A DNA stretch of 64,000 nt from Pseudomonas sp. RIT-562 (GTDB lineage Bacteria > Pseudomonadota > Gammaproteobacteria > Pseudomonadales > Pseudomonadaceae): NCBI RefSeq assembly GCF_026241895.1, contig NZ_JAPJIV010000001.1:248001-312000 (forward strand), given 5' to 3'. The notes under the pieces are model-generated. The model worked only from the letters and a program-made list of their open reading frames with translations. It searched no databases and had not been told where the DNA came from. Each line of letters opens with the position of its first letter. Within the stretch, counting starts at the first letter, position 1. This document shows, piece by piece, positions 10,719-20,479 of the stretch. A program made the translations under genes and the position numbers.

Positions 10719-12201
10719 GCGTAAAAAACCGCGCCTGGCGCTGATCGGCCTTGTCGTTGTCGCCCTGATCGGCTCCGCGACTTTCTATCTGCTGCGCCCC
10801 GACGACTCGACGGCCAGCGAGGCCCTCGACAAGGCCAAGTCCAGCCAGAAGCTGCAATCCCTGGCCGAGCTCGATGGCAAGGCACCGAGCCACCGCAAGC
10901 TTGACGTGCAGACCTGGAACACCGCCGAAGGCGCCAAAGTACTGTTCGTCGAGGCTCGCGAGCTGCCGATGTTCGACCTGCGGCTGATTTTTGCCGCCGG
11001 CAGCAGCCAGGATGGCGACGCCCCCGGCCTGGCACTGCTGACCAACGCCATGCTCAACGAAGGCGTTGCAGGCAAGGACGTCGGCGCTATCGCCCAGGGT
11101 TTTGAAGGCCTGGGTGCGGACTTTGGCAATGGCGCATTCAAGGACATGGCGCTGGCTTCGCTGCGCAGCCTTAGCGCAGCGGATAAGCGCGCGCCAGCCT
11201 TGCAGCTGTTTGCTGAAGTAGTGGGTAAACCGACCTTCCCTGCCGACTCCTTCGCGCGTATCAAGAACCAGATGCTCGCCGGCTTCGAATACCAGAAACA
11301 GAACCCCGGCAAACTCGCGAGCCTGGAGTTGATGACCCGCCTGTACGGCGATCACCCGTATGCCCATTCGAGCGACGGCACGGCGAAAACCATTCCTGCG
11401 ATCACCCTGGCACAACTCAAGGCCTTCCATGAGAAAGCCTATGCTGCTGGCAACGTGGTCATTGCCCTGGTGGGCGACCTGTCTCGCGCCGATGCCGAAG
11501 CGATTGCCACGCAAGTTTCCAGCGCCCTGCCGAAAGGCCCCGCGCTGCCGAAAATTGCCCAACCGGCAGAACCCAAGGCCAGCATCGGCCATATCGAGTT
11601 TCCGTCCAAACAGACCAACCTGATGCTCGCGCAGCTGGGCATCGACCGTGACGATCCGGACTATGCCGCATTGTCGATGGGCAACCAGATCCTTGGCGGT
11701 GGTGGTTTTGGCACCCGCTTGATGACCGAAGTCCGAGAGAAACGTGGCCTGGCCTATGGTGTGTACTCCGGCTTCACGCCGATGCAGGCACGCGGCCCGT
11801 TCATGATCAACCTGCAGACCCGTGCCGAAATGAGCGAAGGCACGCTGAAGCTGGTGCAGGATGTCCTCGCCGACTACCTCAAGACCGGCCCGACGCAGAA
11901 AGAACTCGACGACGCCAAGCGCGAACTGGCCGGCAGTTTTCCACTGTCCACCGCCAGTAATGCCGATATAGTCGGCCAACTGGGCGCCATGGGGTTCTAC
12001 AACCTGCCGCTGAGTTACCTGGACGACTTCATGCGCCAGTCGCAAAGCCTGACCACCGAGCAGGTCAAGGCCGCATTGAACAAACACCTGAGCACGGACA
12101 AAATGGTCATCGTCAGCGCTGGCCCGACCGTGCCGCAAAAGCCGTTACCGGCCCCTACTGATAAACCTGCCGAGCAACCGCTCGGGGTTCCGGAGCATTA
12201 A
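10711..12201 (+). CDS. M16 family peptidase-like protein (non-catalytic partner)
   Basis: A 496-residue protein starting MSERKKPRLALIGLVVVALIGS, a membrane anchor or uncleaved signal. Two M16-fold domains follow. At the place of the zinc motif it reads LLTNAMLNEGVAGKD, so HxxEH is absent. It keeps the glycine-rich segment MGNQILGGGGFGTRLMTEVREKRGLAYGVYSGF with Arg and Tyr residues that complete the active site in partner subunits of known M16B heterodimers. The start ATG at 10711 overlaps the previous gene by 8 bp, which favours coupled production. The stop overlaps the rsmD ATG by one base. Confidence 0.87.
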   Translation: MSERKKPRLALIGLVVVALIGSATFYLLRPDDSTASEALDKAKSSQKLQSLAELDGKAPSHRKLDVQTWNTAEGAKVLFVEARELPMFDLRLIFAAGSSQDGDAPGLALLTNAMLNEGVAGKDVGAIAQGFEGLGADFGNGAFKDMALASLRSLSAADKRAPALQLFAEVVGKPTFPADSFARIKNQMLAGFEYQKQNPGKLASLELMTRLYGDHPYAHSSDGTAKTIPAITLAQLKAFHEKAYAAGNVVIALVGDLSRADAEAIATQVSSALPKGPALPKIAQPAEPKASIGHIEFPSKQTNLMLAQLGIDRDDPDYAALSMGNQILGGGGFGTRLMTEVREKRGLAYGVYSGFTPMQARGPFMINLQTRAEMSEGTLKLVQDVLADYLKTGPTQKELDDAKRELAGSFPLSTASNADIVGQLGAMGFYNLPLSYLDDFMRQSQSLTTEQVKAALNKHLSTDKMVIVSAGPTVPQKPLPAPTDKPAEQPLGVPEH

Positions 12202-12815
12202 TGGCCAGTTCTCGCCCTAAAAAACCTGTTCACAACGTGCATAACGGCGTGAATCAATTGCGCATCATCGGCGGCGAATGGGGCAGCCGAAAGCTGAGCT
12301 TCCCCGATGCACCAGGCTTGCGCCCGACGCCGGACCGGGTGCGCGAAACCCTGTTCAACTGGCTCGCGCCTTATGTCGCCGGGGCCAAAGTATTCGACCC
12401 CTTCGCGGGTAGCGGCGCGCTGTTTCTTGAAGCATTGTCCCGTGGCGCAGCAATGGGCCAGGCGCTGGACGCCAGCAATATTGCGGTATCGAGCATCAAG
12501 GAGCACCTGGGCACGTTGCGCTGCACCTCCGGGCAAATCCAGACAGCCGACGCCTTGCGCTACCTGGAAACCCAGACTGCCGTCGCCTACGACCTAGTGT
12601 TTCTCGACCCGCCGTTCAACCAGAACTTGTTGCCGAGCGTTTGCACTCTGCTTGAAGAGCGCCAGTGGCTGGCGGATGAGGCCTGGATCTATACCGAGAG
12701 CGAAAACGCACCATCAAGCCTTGGCTTGCCCGGCAACTGGCGCCTGCATCGGGAGCAGAAATCCGGGCGGGTGTATTACGCATTGTGGCAACGTATGGCA
12801 GTGATCGCCGGTTAA
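12201..12815 (+). CDS. rsmD: 16S rRNA (guanine(966)-N2)-methyltransferase RsmD
   Basis: A 204-residue SAM-dependent methyltransferase that modifies G966 of 16S rRNA. The N-terminus contains RIIGGEWGSRKLSFP and RPTPDRVRETLFNWL, both family signatures. Motif I is FDPFAGSGALFLEAL (from residue 65) and the catalytic motif is FLDPPFN (about 134-140). It shares the last base of the preceding M16 gene, so it belongs to that transcription unit. Confidence 0.94.
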   Translation: MASSRPKKPVHNVHNGVNQLRIIGGEWGSRKLSFPDAPGLRPTPDRVRETLFNWLAPYVAGAKVFDPFAGSGALFLEALSRGAAMGQALDASNIAVSSIKEHLGTLRCTSGQIQTADALRYLETQTAVAYDLVFLDPPFNQNLLPSVCTLLEERQWLADEAWIYTESENAPSSLGLPGNWRLHREQKSGRVYYALWQRMAVIAG

Positions 12816-12877
12816 TCGACCCGCCTGAAAAAGGTGCCTGCCGCAATGAGGCAAGCACCGCTGCATCGAGAGTAATC

Positions 12878-13915
12878 GTGCCCCCTTCGCCAGAACGCTT
12901 CATCCCCGCCTTCGGCCTTGGCAACCCGCACCTGCAAACGTTGTGGGGACCGCTGTGGCGCAAAACCACCCATATCGAACGCGAGCGCGAGCGCCTGTGG
13001 CTTGATGACGGTGACTTTCTTGACCTCGACTGGCATGGCCCGCACAGCGCCAACGCACCTTTGGTGCTGGTACTGCACGGGCTGACGGGGTCATCAAATT
13101 CACCCTATGTCGCTGGCGTGCAAAAGGCGCTGGCGGCCCAAGGCTGGGCCAGCGTTGCGCTGAACTGGCGCGGCTGCTCAGGGGAACCCAATCTGCTGCC
13201 TCGCAGCTACCATTCCGGCGCCAGTGAAGACCTGGCCGAAGCCCTTAAACATCTGAAGGCCAAGCGACCGCTGGCGCCGATGTACGCGGTCGGATATTCC
13301 CTGGGCGGCAACGTGCTATTGAAATACCTGGGGGAAACCGGCGATGACAGCGGGTTGCAGGGGGCGGTGGCGGTCTCGGTGCCTTTTCGCCTGGACCAAT
13401 GCGCCGACCGCATCGGCCAGGGATTTTCAAAGGTCTATCAGGTGCATTTCATGCGTGAGATGGTCGCTTACATCAAAAACAAGCAGCGCCAGTTTCAGCA
13501 CGACGGACGCGAGGATGGACTGGCGTCCCTGGCGGCCCTTGGCTCGTTGGAGAACATGCGCACGTTCTGGGATTTCGATGGCCGGGTGACTGCACCGCTG
13601 CATGGCTACGCCGATGCCGAGGATTACTATCGCCGCGCTTCGAGCCGTTATTTCCTGGGGGCAATTCGCACACCGACGCTGATGATCCAGGCGGCGGACG
13701 ATCCGTTTGTCTTTCCGCACAGCCTGCCACAGGCCGACGAGTTAGCTGAGTGCATCCAGTTCGAATTACATGCCAGAGGTGGGCATGTGGGTTTTGTCGA
13801 TGGTTCGATCAGGCAGCCGGGGTATTACCTGGAGCGGCGAATCCCAGCCTGGCTGGCAGAATTTGACCAAGTCCTCTGTAGGAGCGAGCCTGCTCGCGAT
13901 GATCGTCAACGATAA
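12878..13915 (+). CDS. YheT-family alpha/beta hydrolase
   Basis: A 345-residue hydrolase. The oxyanion segment is VLHGLTGSSNSPYV, the nucleophile elbow is GYSLGGNVLL and the C-terminal histidine region is GGHVGFVDG. The fold and the N-terminal pattern PAFGLGNPHLQTLWGPL place it with E. coli YheT (predicted hydrolase; substrate unknown). I prefer the GTG at 12878, preceded by GAGAG, since the open frame to 12785 runs back into rsmD and gives a non-conserved leader. The last 13 or so codons are encoded by a REP unit (13876 onward), giving the tail CRSEPARDDRQR, which is not expected in the family. Confidence 0.85.
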   Translation: MPPSPERFIPAFGLGNPHLQTLWGPLWRKTTHIERERERLWLDDGDFLDLDWHGPHSANAPLVLVLHGLTGSSNSPYVAGVQKALAAQGWASVALNWRGCSGEPNLLPRSYHSGASEDLAEALKHLKAKRPLAPMYAVGYSLGGNVLLKYLGETGDDSGLQGAVAVSVPFRLDQCADRIGQGFSKVYQVHFMREMVAYIKNKQRQFQHDGREDGLASLAALGSLENMRTFWDFDGRVTAPLHGYADAEDYYRRASSRYFLGAIRTPTLMIQAADDPFVFPHSLPQADELAECIQFELHARGGHVGFVDGSIRQPGYYLERRIPAWLAEFDQVLCRSEPARDDRQR

Positions 13916-13977
13916 CGCGGAGATCCTGACACCCTGCGGCGCGCTCAGGTTTTTCGCGAGGAGGCTCGCTCCTACAG
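13876..13977. repeat. REP inverted pair overlapping the end of the YheT-type gene
   Basis: Facing units CTGTAGGAGCGAGCCTGCTC and its complement (GAGGCTCGCTCCTACAG) are separated by about 50 bp. The left unit lies inside the coding region of the hydrolase and supplies its final codons. Confidence 0.88.
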
Positions 13978-14004
13978 GGACCGGTACACGTACGGGTTTT
14001 GCGT

Positions 14005-14859
14005 TTATTCGCCCGTGGCGACGCCCCGAGCAGGATCATTGATCCACTCGCTCCACGACCCGGCATACAGCGCCCCCAGCGGATAACCCGCCAGGCACAG
14101 GGCAAATAGGTTGTGGCACGCGGTCACGCCGGAACCGCAATACGCCACCAACTCTGTCGGCGAACGGCCTGCCAGCTTATCGGCAAAGCGCTGCTTGAGT
14201 TGATCCGCCGGCAGAAACCGCCCATCACCGCCGAGGTTATCGCTAAACGCCGCGCACTGGGCTCCGGGAATGTGTCCGGCCACCGGATCGATCGGCTCCA
14301 CTTCACCCTTGAAGCGCGGCAAGGCACGGGCATCGAGCAAGGTCATCGCCGGCTGATCAAGGCGCTCCCGCAGTTGTTCAGAGCTCAACACCAACGCGCA
14401 GTCCGGCTGACCGCTGAAGGTGCCACGCTCTTTACCAGGAGCATCCAGGCTCAAAGGCAGCCCGGCGGCATGCCAAGCCTTGAGTCCGCCATCAAGGATG
14501 AACACGCCATCACGCTTGCCCAGCCATGCCAGCAACCACCAGGCGCGCGCCGCGAACGCCCCGGGGCCGTCGTCGTACAGAACCACTTCGCTGTCGGCGT
14601 TGACGCCCCAGGCCTGCAGGCGCTCGATCAGGTCGTCCGGATTTGGCAACGGATGTCGACCGGTTACGCCCCTGACGACCGCCCCGCTCAAGTCCCGCTC
14701 CAGGTCGGCGAAACTCGACCCGGCAATATGGCCTTCCGAGTAACTGCGCTGGCCGTAGTCCGCATCCTCCAGGGCAAAACGACAATCCAGGATCACCAGC
14801 CCCGGCTGCTCCTTTTTCAGGTCCAACGCTTGCGGGCTGATCAACTGCGCAATAGGCAT
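14005..14859 (-). CDS. sseA: Two-domain sulfurtransferase (3-mercaptopyruvate sulfurtransferase/rhodanese)
   Basis: A 284-residue protein with tandem rhodanese domains. The N-terminal domain begins ISPQALDLKKEQPGLVILDCRFAL. The C-terminal domain carries the active-site loop CGSGVTA in VAYCGSGVTACHN. The CGSGVTA loop is characteristic of 3-mercaptopyruvate sulfurtransferases; thiosulfate sulfurtransferases usually have CRKGVTA. It transfers sulfane sulfur to cyanide or thiols. It lies next to laoR but has no obvious functional link to it. Confidence 0.86.
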   Translation of the reverse strand: MPIAQLISPQALDLKKEQPGLVILDCRFALEDADYGQRSYSEGHIAGSSFADLERDLSGAVVRGVTGRHPLPNPDDLIERLQAWGVNADSEVVLYDDGPGAFAARAWWLLAWLGKRDGVFILDGGLKAWHAAGLPLSLDAPGKERGTFSGQPDCALVLSSEQLRERLDQPAMTLLDARALPRFKGEVEPIDPVAGHIPGAQCAAFSDNLGGDGRFLPADQLKQRFADKLAGRSPTELVAYCGSGVTACHNLFALCLAGYPLGALYAGSWSEWINDPARGVATGE

Positions 14860-14874
14860 AACGGGCTCCCGTGA

Positions 14875-15564
14875 TTAAAGCGGTTCTGAATCCTCATGCG
14901 CTTCTTCAAGCGCCTGACCCAGTGGCACATAAAATTCTTCGTACAGCGCATTGACCGCATCACGCGCCTGATCCGTGACGAACCCGGCCTCCAGCACCAG
15001 TACCTGGTACACCCCGCGCTTGATGGCCTGTTCACTCAAGTGATTGGAGTTTTCCCGCGTGGTGCACAGAAAGCGCACCCAGGAAGTCAGGATAATCCAG
15101 GCGTTGAGGGTCAGGGACTCGATCTGCACCTTGTCCATGCGCAGGATCCCGGCCTCGACGAAGCCGGCGTAGATGTGAGTGCCATGAATCAGGCAGCGCT
15201 GGGAAAAGCGTCGGTAGCGCCCGGCCAACTCCGGATCGCTGTCGAGCAGATGCTCAAGGTCGCGATGCAGGAATCGATAGCGCCACATGGCTGCCAGCAG
15301 TTCCTTGAGGTAGAAACGCTTGTCTTCAACCGTGGAGGCACGCCCCTGGGGCGGGCGCAGGAAGCTGTCCACCAGGCTTTCGTACTCACTGAACAGCACG
15401 GCGATAATCGCCTGCTTGTTAGGGAAGTGGTAGTACAGGTTGCCCGGAGAAATCTCCATGTGGGCGGCAATGTGGTTGGTGCTGATGCTGCGTTCGCCTT
15501 GCTGGTTGAACAGCTCCAGGCTGTTCTGCACGATGCGCTCGCTGGTTTTTATTCGAGGGGCCAT
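14875..15564 (-). CDS. laoR: TetR-family regulator LaoR
   Basis: A 229-residue TetR/AcrR regulator. The DNA-binding helix-turn-helix lies at about residues 25-50 (ISTNHIAAHMEISPGNLYYHF) and the C-terminal ligand domain is all-helical. The position, divergent from the aldehyde dehydrogenase gene and followed by laoB and laoA, matches the P. aeruginosa laoABCR locus (PA0364-PA0367). There the regulator represses long-chain alcohol/aldehyde oxidation. A near-perfect 26-bp inverted repeat over the laoC promoter (15656-15681) is its likely operator. The locus assignment rests on gene order and family recall. Confidence 0.85.
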   Translation of the reverse strand: MAPRIKTSERIVQNSLELFNQQGERSISTNHIAAHMEISPGNLYYHFPNKQAIIAVLFSEYESLVDSFLRPPQGRASTVEDKRFYLKELLAAMWRYRFLHRDLEHLLDSDPELAGRYRRFSQRCLIHGTHIYAGFVEAGILRMDKVQIESLTLNAWIILTSWVRFLCTTRENSNHLSEQAIKRGVYQVLVLEAGFVTDQARDAVNALYEEFYVPLGQALEEAHEDSEPL

Positions 15565-15651
15565 GGCTTGAGCTTTAATTCAGGAATGCGAAGAAGAGCA
15601 TCTTACGGCCTATCCGTAACCGGATAAAACAAAGCTGCACCAGGATGCCAG

Positions 15652-15681
15652 TTGACTTTATAGAGCATAGACTCTAGAAAG
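15652..15681 (+). promoter_or_regulatory. Predicted laoCBA promoter with overlapping TetR-type operator
   Basis: A -35 box TTGACT (15652-15657) and a -10-like TAGAAA (15675-15680) are spaced by 17 bp. Across them lies an inverted repeat with arms CTTTATAGAG and CTCTAGAAAG and a 6-bp centre CATAGA (15656-15681), with one mismatch between the arms. A repressor bound here would block RNA polymerase. This placement is typical of TetR-family autoregulated divergent loci. Confidence 0.6.
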
Positions 15682-15713
15682 TGTTTCAGTAAAATAAAAA
15701 TCCGGAGCTGACC

Positions 15714-17144
15714 ATGACCGCTGACATCGCCTATCTGCAAAATTTGCAGCAGCCGTTGGACGAACTACGCAGCCTGTTTGATGCGCAACGCGCCGCGTAC
15801 GCGACCAACCCGATGCCACCGGCGGCTCAGCGCCAGCAATGGCTGAAAGCACTAAGGGACCTGCTCAGCTCTGAGCGCCAGGCCCTGATCGAAGCCATCA
15901 GCCAGGATTTCAGTCACCGCAGCGCCGATGAAACCCTGCTCGCCGAACTGATGCCCAGCCTGCATGGCATACATTACGCCAGCCAGCACTTGAAAAAATG
16001 GATGAAACCCTCGCGGCGCAAGGTGGGAGTCGCCTTCCAGCCAGCCTCGGCCAAAGTCGTGTACCAGCCAGTGGGCGTGGTCGGCGTGATCGTGCCATGG
16101 AATTATCCGCTGTACCTGGCGATCGGGCCGTTGGTAGGCGCGCTCTCAGCGGGAAACCGAGTGATGCTCAAGCTCAGCGAATCCACCCCGGCCACCGGAT
16201 TACTGCTCAAGGACCTGCTGGGACGAATCTTTCCCCAGGATCTGGTCTGCGTCGTGCTCGGTGAAGCCGATATCGGCGTGGCCTTTTCCCAATTGCGTTT
16301 TGACCACCTGCTGTTTACCGGCGCCACCAGCATCGGCAAGCACGTGATGCGCGCGGCGGCGCAGAACCTGACCCCGGTAACCCTGGAGCTTGGCGGCAAA
16401 TCCCCCGCTATCGTGTCCCACGACGTGCCGCTCAAGGATGCCGCCGAGCGCATCGCCTTCGGCAAGACCCTCAACGCCGGGCAAACCTGCGTGGCGCCGG
16501 ACTACGTGCTGGTGCCGCAAGACCGTGTAGCAGGCTTCGTGGAAGCTTATCGCCAGGCCGTTCGCGGGTTCTACCCGACGCTGGTGGACAATCCGGACTA
16601 CACCGCCATCATCAATGACCGACAACTGGCGCGTCTCAACGGCTACATCAGCGACGCCACCAGCAAGGGCGCATTGCTCATTCCGCTGTTCGAGCAGGGC
16701 CAGGGTCGCCGCATGGGCCATAGCCTGCTGCTCAACGTCAGTGATGACATGACTGTGATGCAGGACGAAATCTTCGGCCCGGTGCTGCCGATCGTGCCCT
16801 ACACCGATCTTGATCAGGCATTTGCCTACATCAATCAGCGCCCCCGCCCGCTCGCCCTGTATTACTTCGGCTACAACAAGCGCGAACAGGATCGAGTGCT
16901 TCACGAAACCCACTCCGGCGGTGTTTGCCTCAATGACACCTTGCTGCACGTAGCTCAGGACGACATGCCATTTGGCGGCATCGGCGCATCGGGCATGGGT
17001 CATTACCACGGCCACGAGGGATTTCTGACGTTCAGTAAAGCCAAGGGGGTATTGATCAAGCAGCGTTTCAACGCGGCGAGGCTGATCTACCCGCCTTATG
17101 GCAAAGCCATTCAAAAGCTGATTCAGAAACTGTTCATTCGCTAA
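15714..17144 (+). CDS. laoC: Aldehyde dehydrogenase LaoC (long-chain fatty aldehyde type)
   Basis: A 476-residue NAD(P)-dependent aldehyde dehydrogenase. Catalytic residues visible are Glu225 in LELGGKSP and Cys259 in NAGQTCVAPDY; the cofactor loop is FTGATSIGKHV. The C-terminal stretch AARLIYPPYGKAIQKLIQKLFIR resembles coniferyl/fatty-aldehyde type enzymes that associate with membranes. In the P. aeruginosa lao system the corresponding enzyme oxidises long-chain aldehydes made from alkyl sulfates and alkanes. A GGAG site precedes the ATG. laoB starts 25 bp downstream. Confidence 0.88.
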   Translation: MTADIAYLQNLQQPLDELRSLFDAQRAAYATNPMPPAAQRQQWLKALRDLLSSERQALIEAISQDFSHRSADETLLAELMPSLHGIHYASQHLKKWMKPSRRKVGVAFQPASAKVVYQPVGVVGVIVPWNYPLYLAIGPLVGALSAGNRVMLKLSESTPATGLLLKDLLGRIFPQDLVCVVLGEADIGVAFSQLRFDHLLFTGATSIGKHVMRAAAQNLTPVTLELGGKSPAIVSHDVPLKDAAERIAFGKTLNAGQTCVAPDYVLVPQDRVAGFVEAYRQAVRGFYPTLVDNPDYTAIINDRQLARLNGYISDATSKGALLIPLFEQGQGRRMGHSLLLNVSDDMTVMQDEIFGPVLPIVPYTDLDQAFAYINQRPRPLALYYFGYNKREQDRVLHETHSGGVCLNDTLLHVAQDDMPFGGIGASGMGHYHGHEGFLTFSKAKGVLIKQRFNAARLIYPPYGKAIQKLIQKLFIR

Positions 17145-17169
17145 TCAACATCGCCGGGTAATAACAATA

Positions 17170-17715
17170 ATGACCCCCAGCCTGTCCGATACACCCGCAC
17201 TGTCACGCCGTGGCCTGCTGAAATTCAGCCTGGGCGCGACTGCCTTCCTTGCCACCGCCGGATTGGGCGCCAGTCTCAGTGGCTGCTCCTCAAGTACCCC
17301 GGCCAGCGGTTTCGCGATCCTGCGTCGGGGTGACCTGCTGTTTTTGCGCGCACTGATTCCAGTGCTGCTCGATGGCGCGGTACCTGCCGAGAAGATGTCG
17401 CACGCCGTCGATAGCACGTTGGCAAATCTGGATAACGGCCTGAATCACTTGTCGCCGGAGATGCTCAAGCTGACGCAGCAGTTGTTTGACGTGCTGGGCC
17501 TGACCGTCACTCGCGGACCGCTAACCGGGGTCTGGGGCAGTTGGGAAAATGCCAGCGCCGATGAAATCCGACAGTTCCTCGACCGCTGGGAAAACAGCTC
17601 GCTGGATTTGTTGCGCATGGGCCATAGCTCATTGCTGCAGCTGGTGATGATGGCCTGGTATAGCCGCCAGGAATCCTGGGTGCATTGCGGGTATCCGGGG
17701 CCGCCTGCTGTTTGA
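17170..17715 (+). CDS. laoB: LaoB, Tat-type lipoprotein partner of the alcohol dehydrogenase
   Basis: A 181-residue protein with a twin-arginine motif SRRGLLKFS (residues 12-20), a hydrophobic stretch and then a lipobox LSGC with Cys39. It therefore appears to be exported by Tat and lipidated. The rest has no domain that I recognise (gluconate-dehydrogenase small-subunit-like in length and export signal). Its place between laoC and laoA agrees with PA0365, reported as a putative lipoprotein needed for alcohol oxidation. It could carry the GMC dehydrogenase partner across the membrane; that is inference. Confidence 0.8.
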   Translation: MTPSLSDTPALSRRGLLKFSLGATAFLATAGLGASLSGCSSSTPASGFAILRRGDLLFLRALIPVLLDGAVPAEKMSHAVDSTLANLDNGLNHLSPEMLKLTQQLFDVLGLTVTRGPLTGVWGSWENASADEIRQFLDRWENSSLDLLRMGHSSLLQLVMMAWYSRQESWVHCGYPGPPAV

Positions 17716-17730
17716 GACCGAGTCGAGCCC

Positions 17731-17790
17731 ATCGCGAGCAGGCTCACTCCTACATGTATCGCGTAATCCTGTGGGAGCGGGCTTGCCCGC
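17731..17790. repeat. Two REP units of different families between laoB and laoA
   Basis: One unit reads ATCGCGAGCAGGCTCACTCC and the other GTGGGAGCGGGCTTGCCCGC. They belong to two different sequence families but still face one another. They separate laoB from laoA and could differentially stabilise the two parts of the message. Confidence 0.8.
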
Positions 17791-17842
17791 AACGGCATCA
17801 GCCGCTTCACCACACAACCAAAACAATAACGAGAACCCGAAC

Positions 17843-19438
17843 ATGCCCGTACCCGATCCGTTCCGAGAAGGCCTGGCCCGCGGCTGGAAGACCTATAACG
17901 GTTCGCAACTGACCGAGGACCTGACCCTCGAGGCCGACGTGGCAATCATCGGCAGCGGTGCCGGTGGCGGCACGACGGCAGAAATCCTCAGCGCCGCCGG
18001 GTACAAGGTGCTGCTGATCGAGGAAGGCCCGCTCAAGACCAGCAGCGACTTCAAGATGCTCGAAGACCAGGCCTACACCAGCCTGTATCAGGAGGGCATC
18101 GGTCGCATGAGCAAGGACGGCGCCATCACCATCCTGCAAGGGCGCGCAGTCGGCGGCACCACGCTGATCAACTGGACATCGAGCTTCCGCACCCCAACCC
18201 CGACGCTCGAACACTGGGCACGGGAACATGACGTCAAAGGCCACAGCCCCACCGACATGGCACCCTGGTTCGAGAAAATGGAGCAGCGCCTGGGAGTCGC
18301 CCCGTGGATGGTACCGCCTAACGCGAATAACGACGTGATCCGCAAAGGCTGCGAAAAACTGGGCTACAGCTGGCATGTGATTCCGCGCAACGTCCGCGGC
18401 TGCTGGAACCTGGGTTACTGCGGCATGGGCTGCCCGACCAATGCCAAGCAATCGATGTTGGTGACCACCATTCCTGCGACCCTGGAAAAAGGCGGTGAAT
18501 TACTTTATCTGGCTCGCGCTGAAAAGCTCTCGATCAAGGACGGCAAAGTCACCGGCCTGAATTGCGTCGCCATGGACGAGCGCTGCGTTGCGCCAACGGG
18601 CAGGACTGTCACGGTAAAAGCGCGGCATTACGTACTGGCCGGCGGCGGAATCAATAGCCCGGCGCTGCTGCTGCGCTCCGCTACCCCCGACCCGCACAAA
18701 CGCTTGGGCAAACGCACGTTCCTGCATCTGGTGAACATGTCCGCAGGCTTGTTCGATGAAGTGATCAACCCGTTCTATGGCGCCCCCCAATCGATTTATT
18801 CCGATCACTTCCAGTGGCAGGACGGCACCAGCGGCAAGATGTCCTACAAACTGGAAGTGCCGCCGCTACACCCGGCGCTCGCCACGACCCTGCTTGGCGG
18901 CTTCGGTGAGGAAAATGCCCGGCACATGGAAAATTTGCCGCACACCCACGCCATGCTGGCGCTGCTGCGTGACGGTTTCCATCCGGACAGCCCCGGTGGC
19001 AGCGTCGAATTGCGCGGTGATGACACGCCGGTCCTCGACTACCCGGTGTCCGCCTATGCCTGGGACGGCCTGCGCCGGGCGTTCCACAGCATGGCCGAAA
19101 TCCAGTTTGCCGGCGGCGCCAAGGCGGTGATGCCAATGCACGCCGATGCTCGATACGTCAAAACCCTGGCCGAAGCGCGCACTTTGATCGACGGTTTGAG
19201 CCTGGAGCTGTACCGCACCCGCCTGGGCAGCGCCCATGTGATGGGGGGTTGCGCCATGGGCGAAGATCCGAAAAACGCCGTGACCGACAGCCTCGGCCGT
19301 CATCACCAGATCAGTAATCTGTCGATCCACGATGGCTCGCTGTTCCCTACCAGCATTGGCGCAAACCCGCAGTTGTCGGTGTACGGACTAACCGCGCAAT
19401 TGGCCACGGCGCTTGCCGAACGTTTAAAAAATCGGTGA
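17843..19438 (+). CDS. laoA: GMC-family alcohol dehydrogenase LaoA
   Basis: A 531-residue flavoprotein. The FAD-binding motif AIIGSGAGGGTTAE has glycines at 37-42. The GMC segment LQGRAVGGTTLINW follows, and the C-terminal part holds SAHVMGGCAMGEDP and IGANPQLSVYGL with the usual catalytic His and Asn. In P. aeruginosa the homologue PA0364 oxidises long-chain alcohols such as 1-dodecanol. No own signal peptide is visible, so it may be cytoplasmic or co-exported with LaoB. The start at 17843 is chosen because the upstream open frame runs through a REP unit. Confidence 0.87.
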   Translation: MPVPDPFREGLARGWKTYNGSQLTEDLTLEADVAIIGSGAGGGTTAEILSAAGYKVLLIEEGPLKTSSDFKMLEDQAYTSLYQEGIGRMSKDGAITILQGRAVGGTTLINWTSSFRTPTPTLEHWAREHDVKGHSPTDMAPWFEKMEQRLGVAPWMVPPNANNDVIRKGCEKLGYSWHVIPRNVRGCWNLGYCGMGCPTNAKQSMLVTTIPATLEKGGELLYLARAEKLSIKDGKVTGLNCVAMDERCVAPTGRTVTVKARHYVLAGGGINSPALLLRSATPDPHKRLGKRTFLHLVNMSAGLFDEVINPFYGAPQSIYSDHFQWQDGTSGKMSYKLEVPPLHPALATTLLGGFGEENARHMENLPHTHAMLALLRDGFHPDSPGGSVELRGDDTPVLDYPVSAYAWDGLRRAFHSMAEIQFAGGAKAVMPMHADARYVKTLAEARTLIDGLSLELYRTRLGSAHVMGGCAMGEDPKNAVTDSLGRHHQISNLSIHDGSLFPTSIGANPQLSVYGLTAQLATALAERLKNR

Positions 19439-19466
19439 AAACGAGGAATATTCCCATCGTCTATAG

Positions 19467-20033
<567 letters not shown>

Positions 20034-20042
20034 CGCAGACTG

Positions 20043-20461
<419 letters not shown>

Positions 20462-20479
20462 TCGCTGGTGTGGCTGCCT

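Noticed and set aside
10675..12138. Long minus-strand open frame opposite the second M16 gene
   Set aside because: Antisense shadow of a certain gene, with no recognisable domain and no ribosome-binding site.
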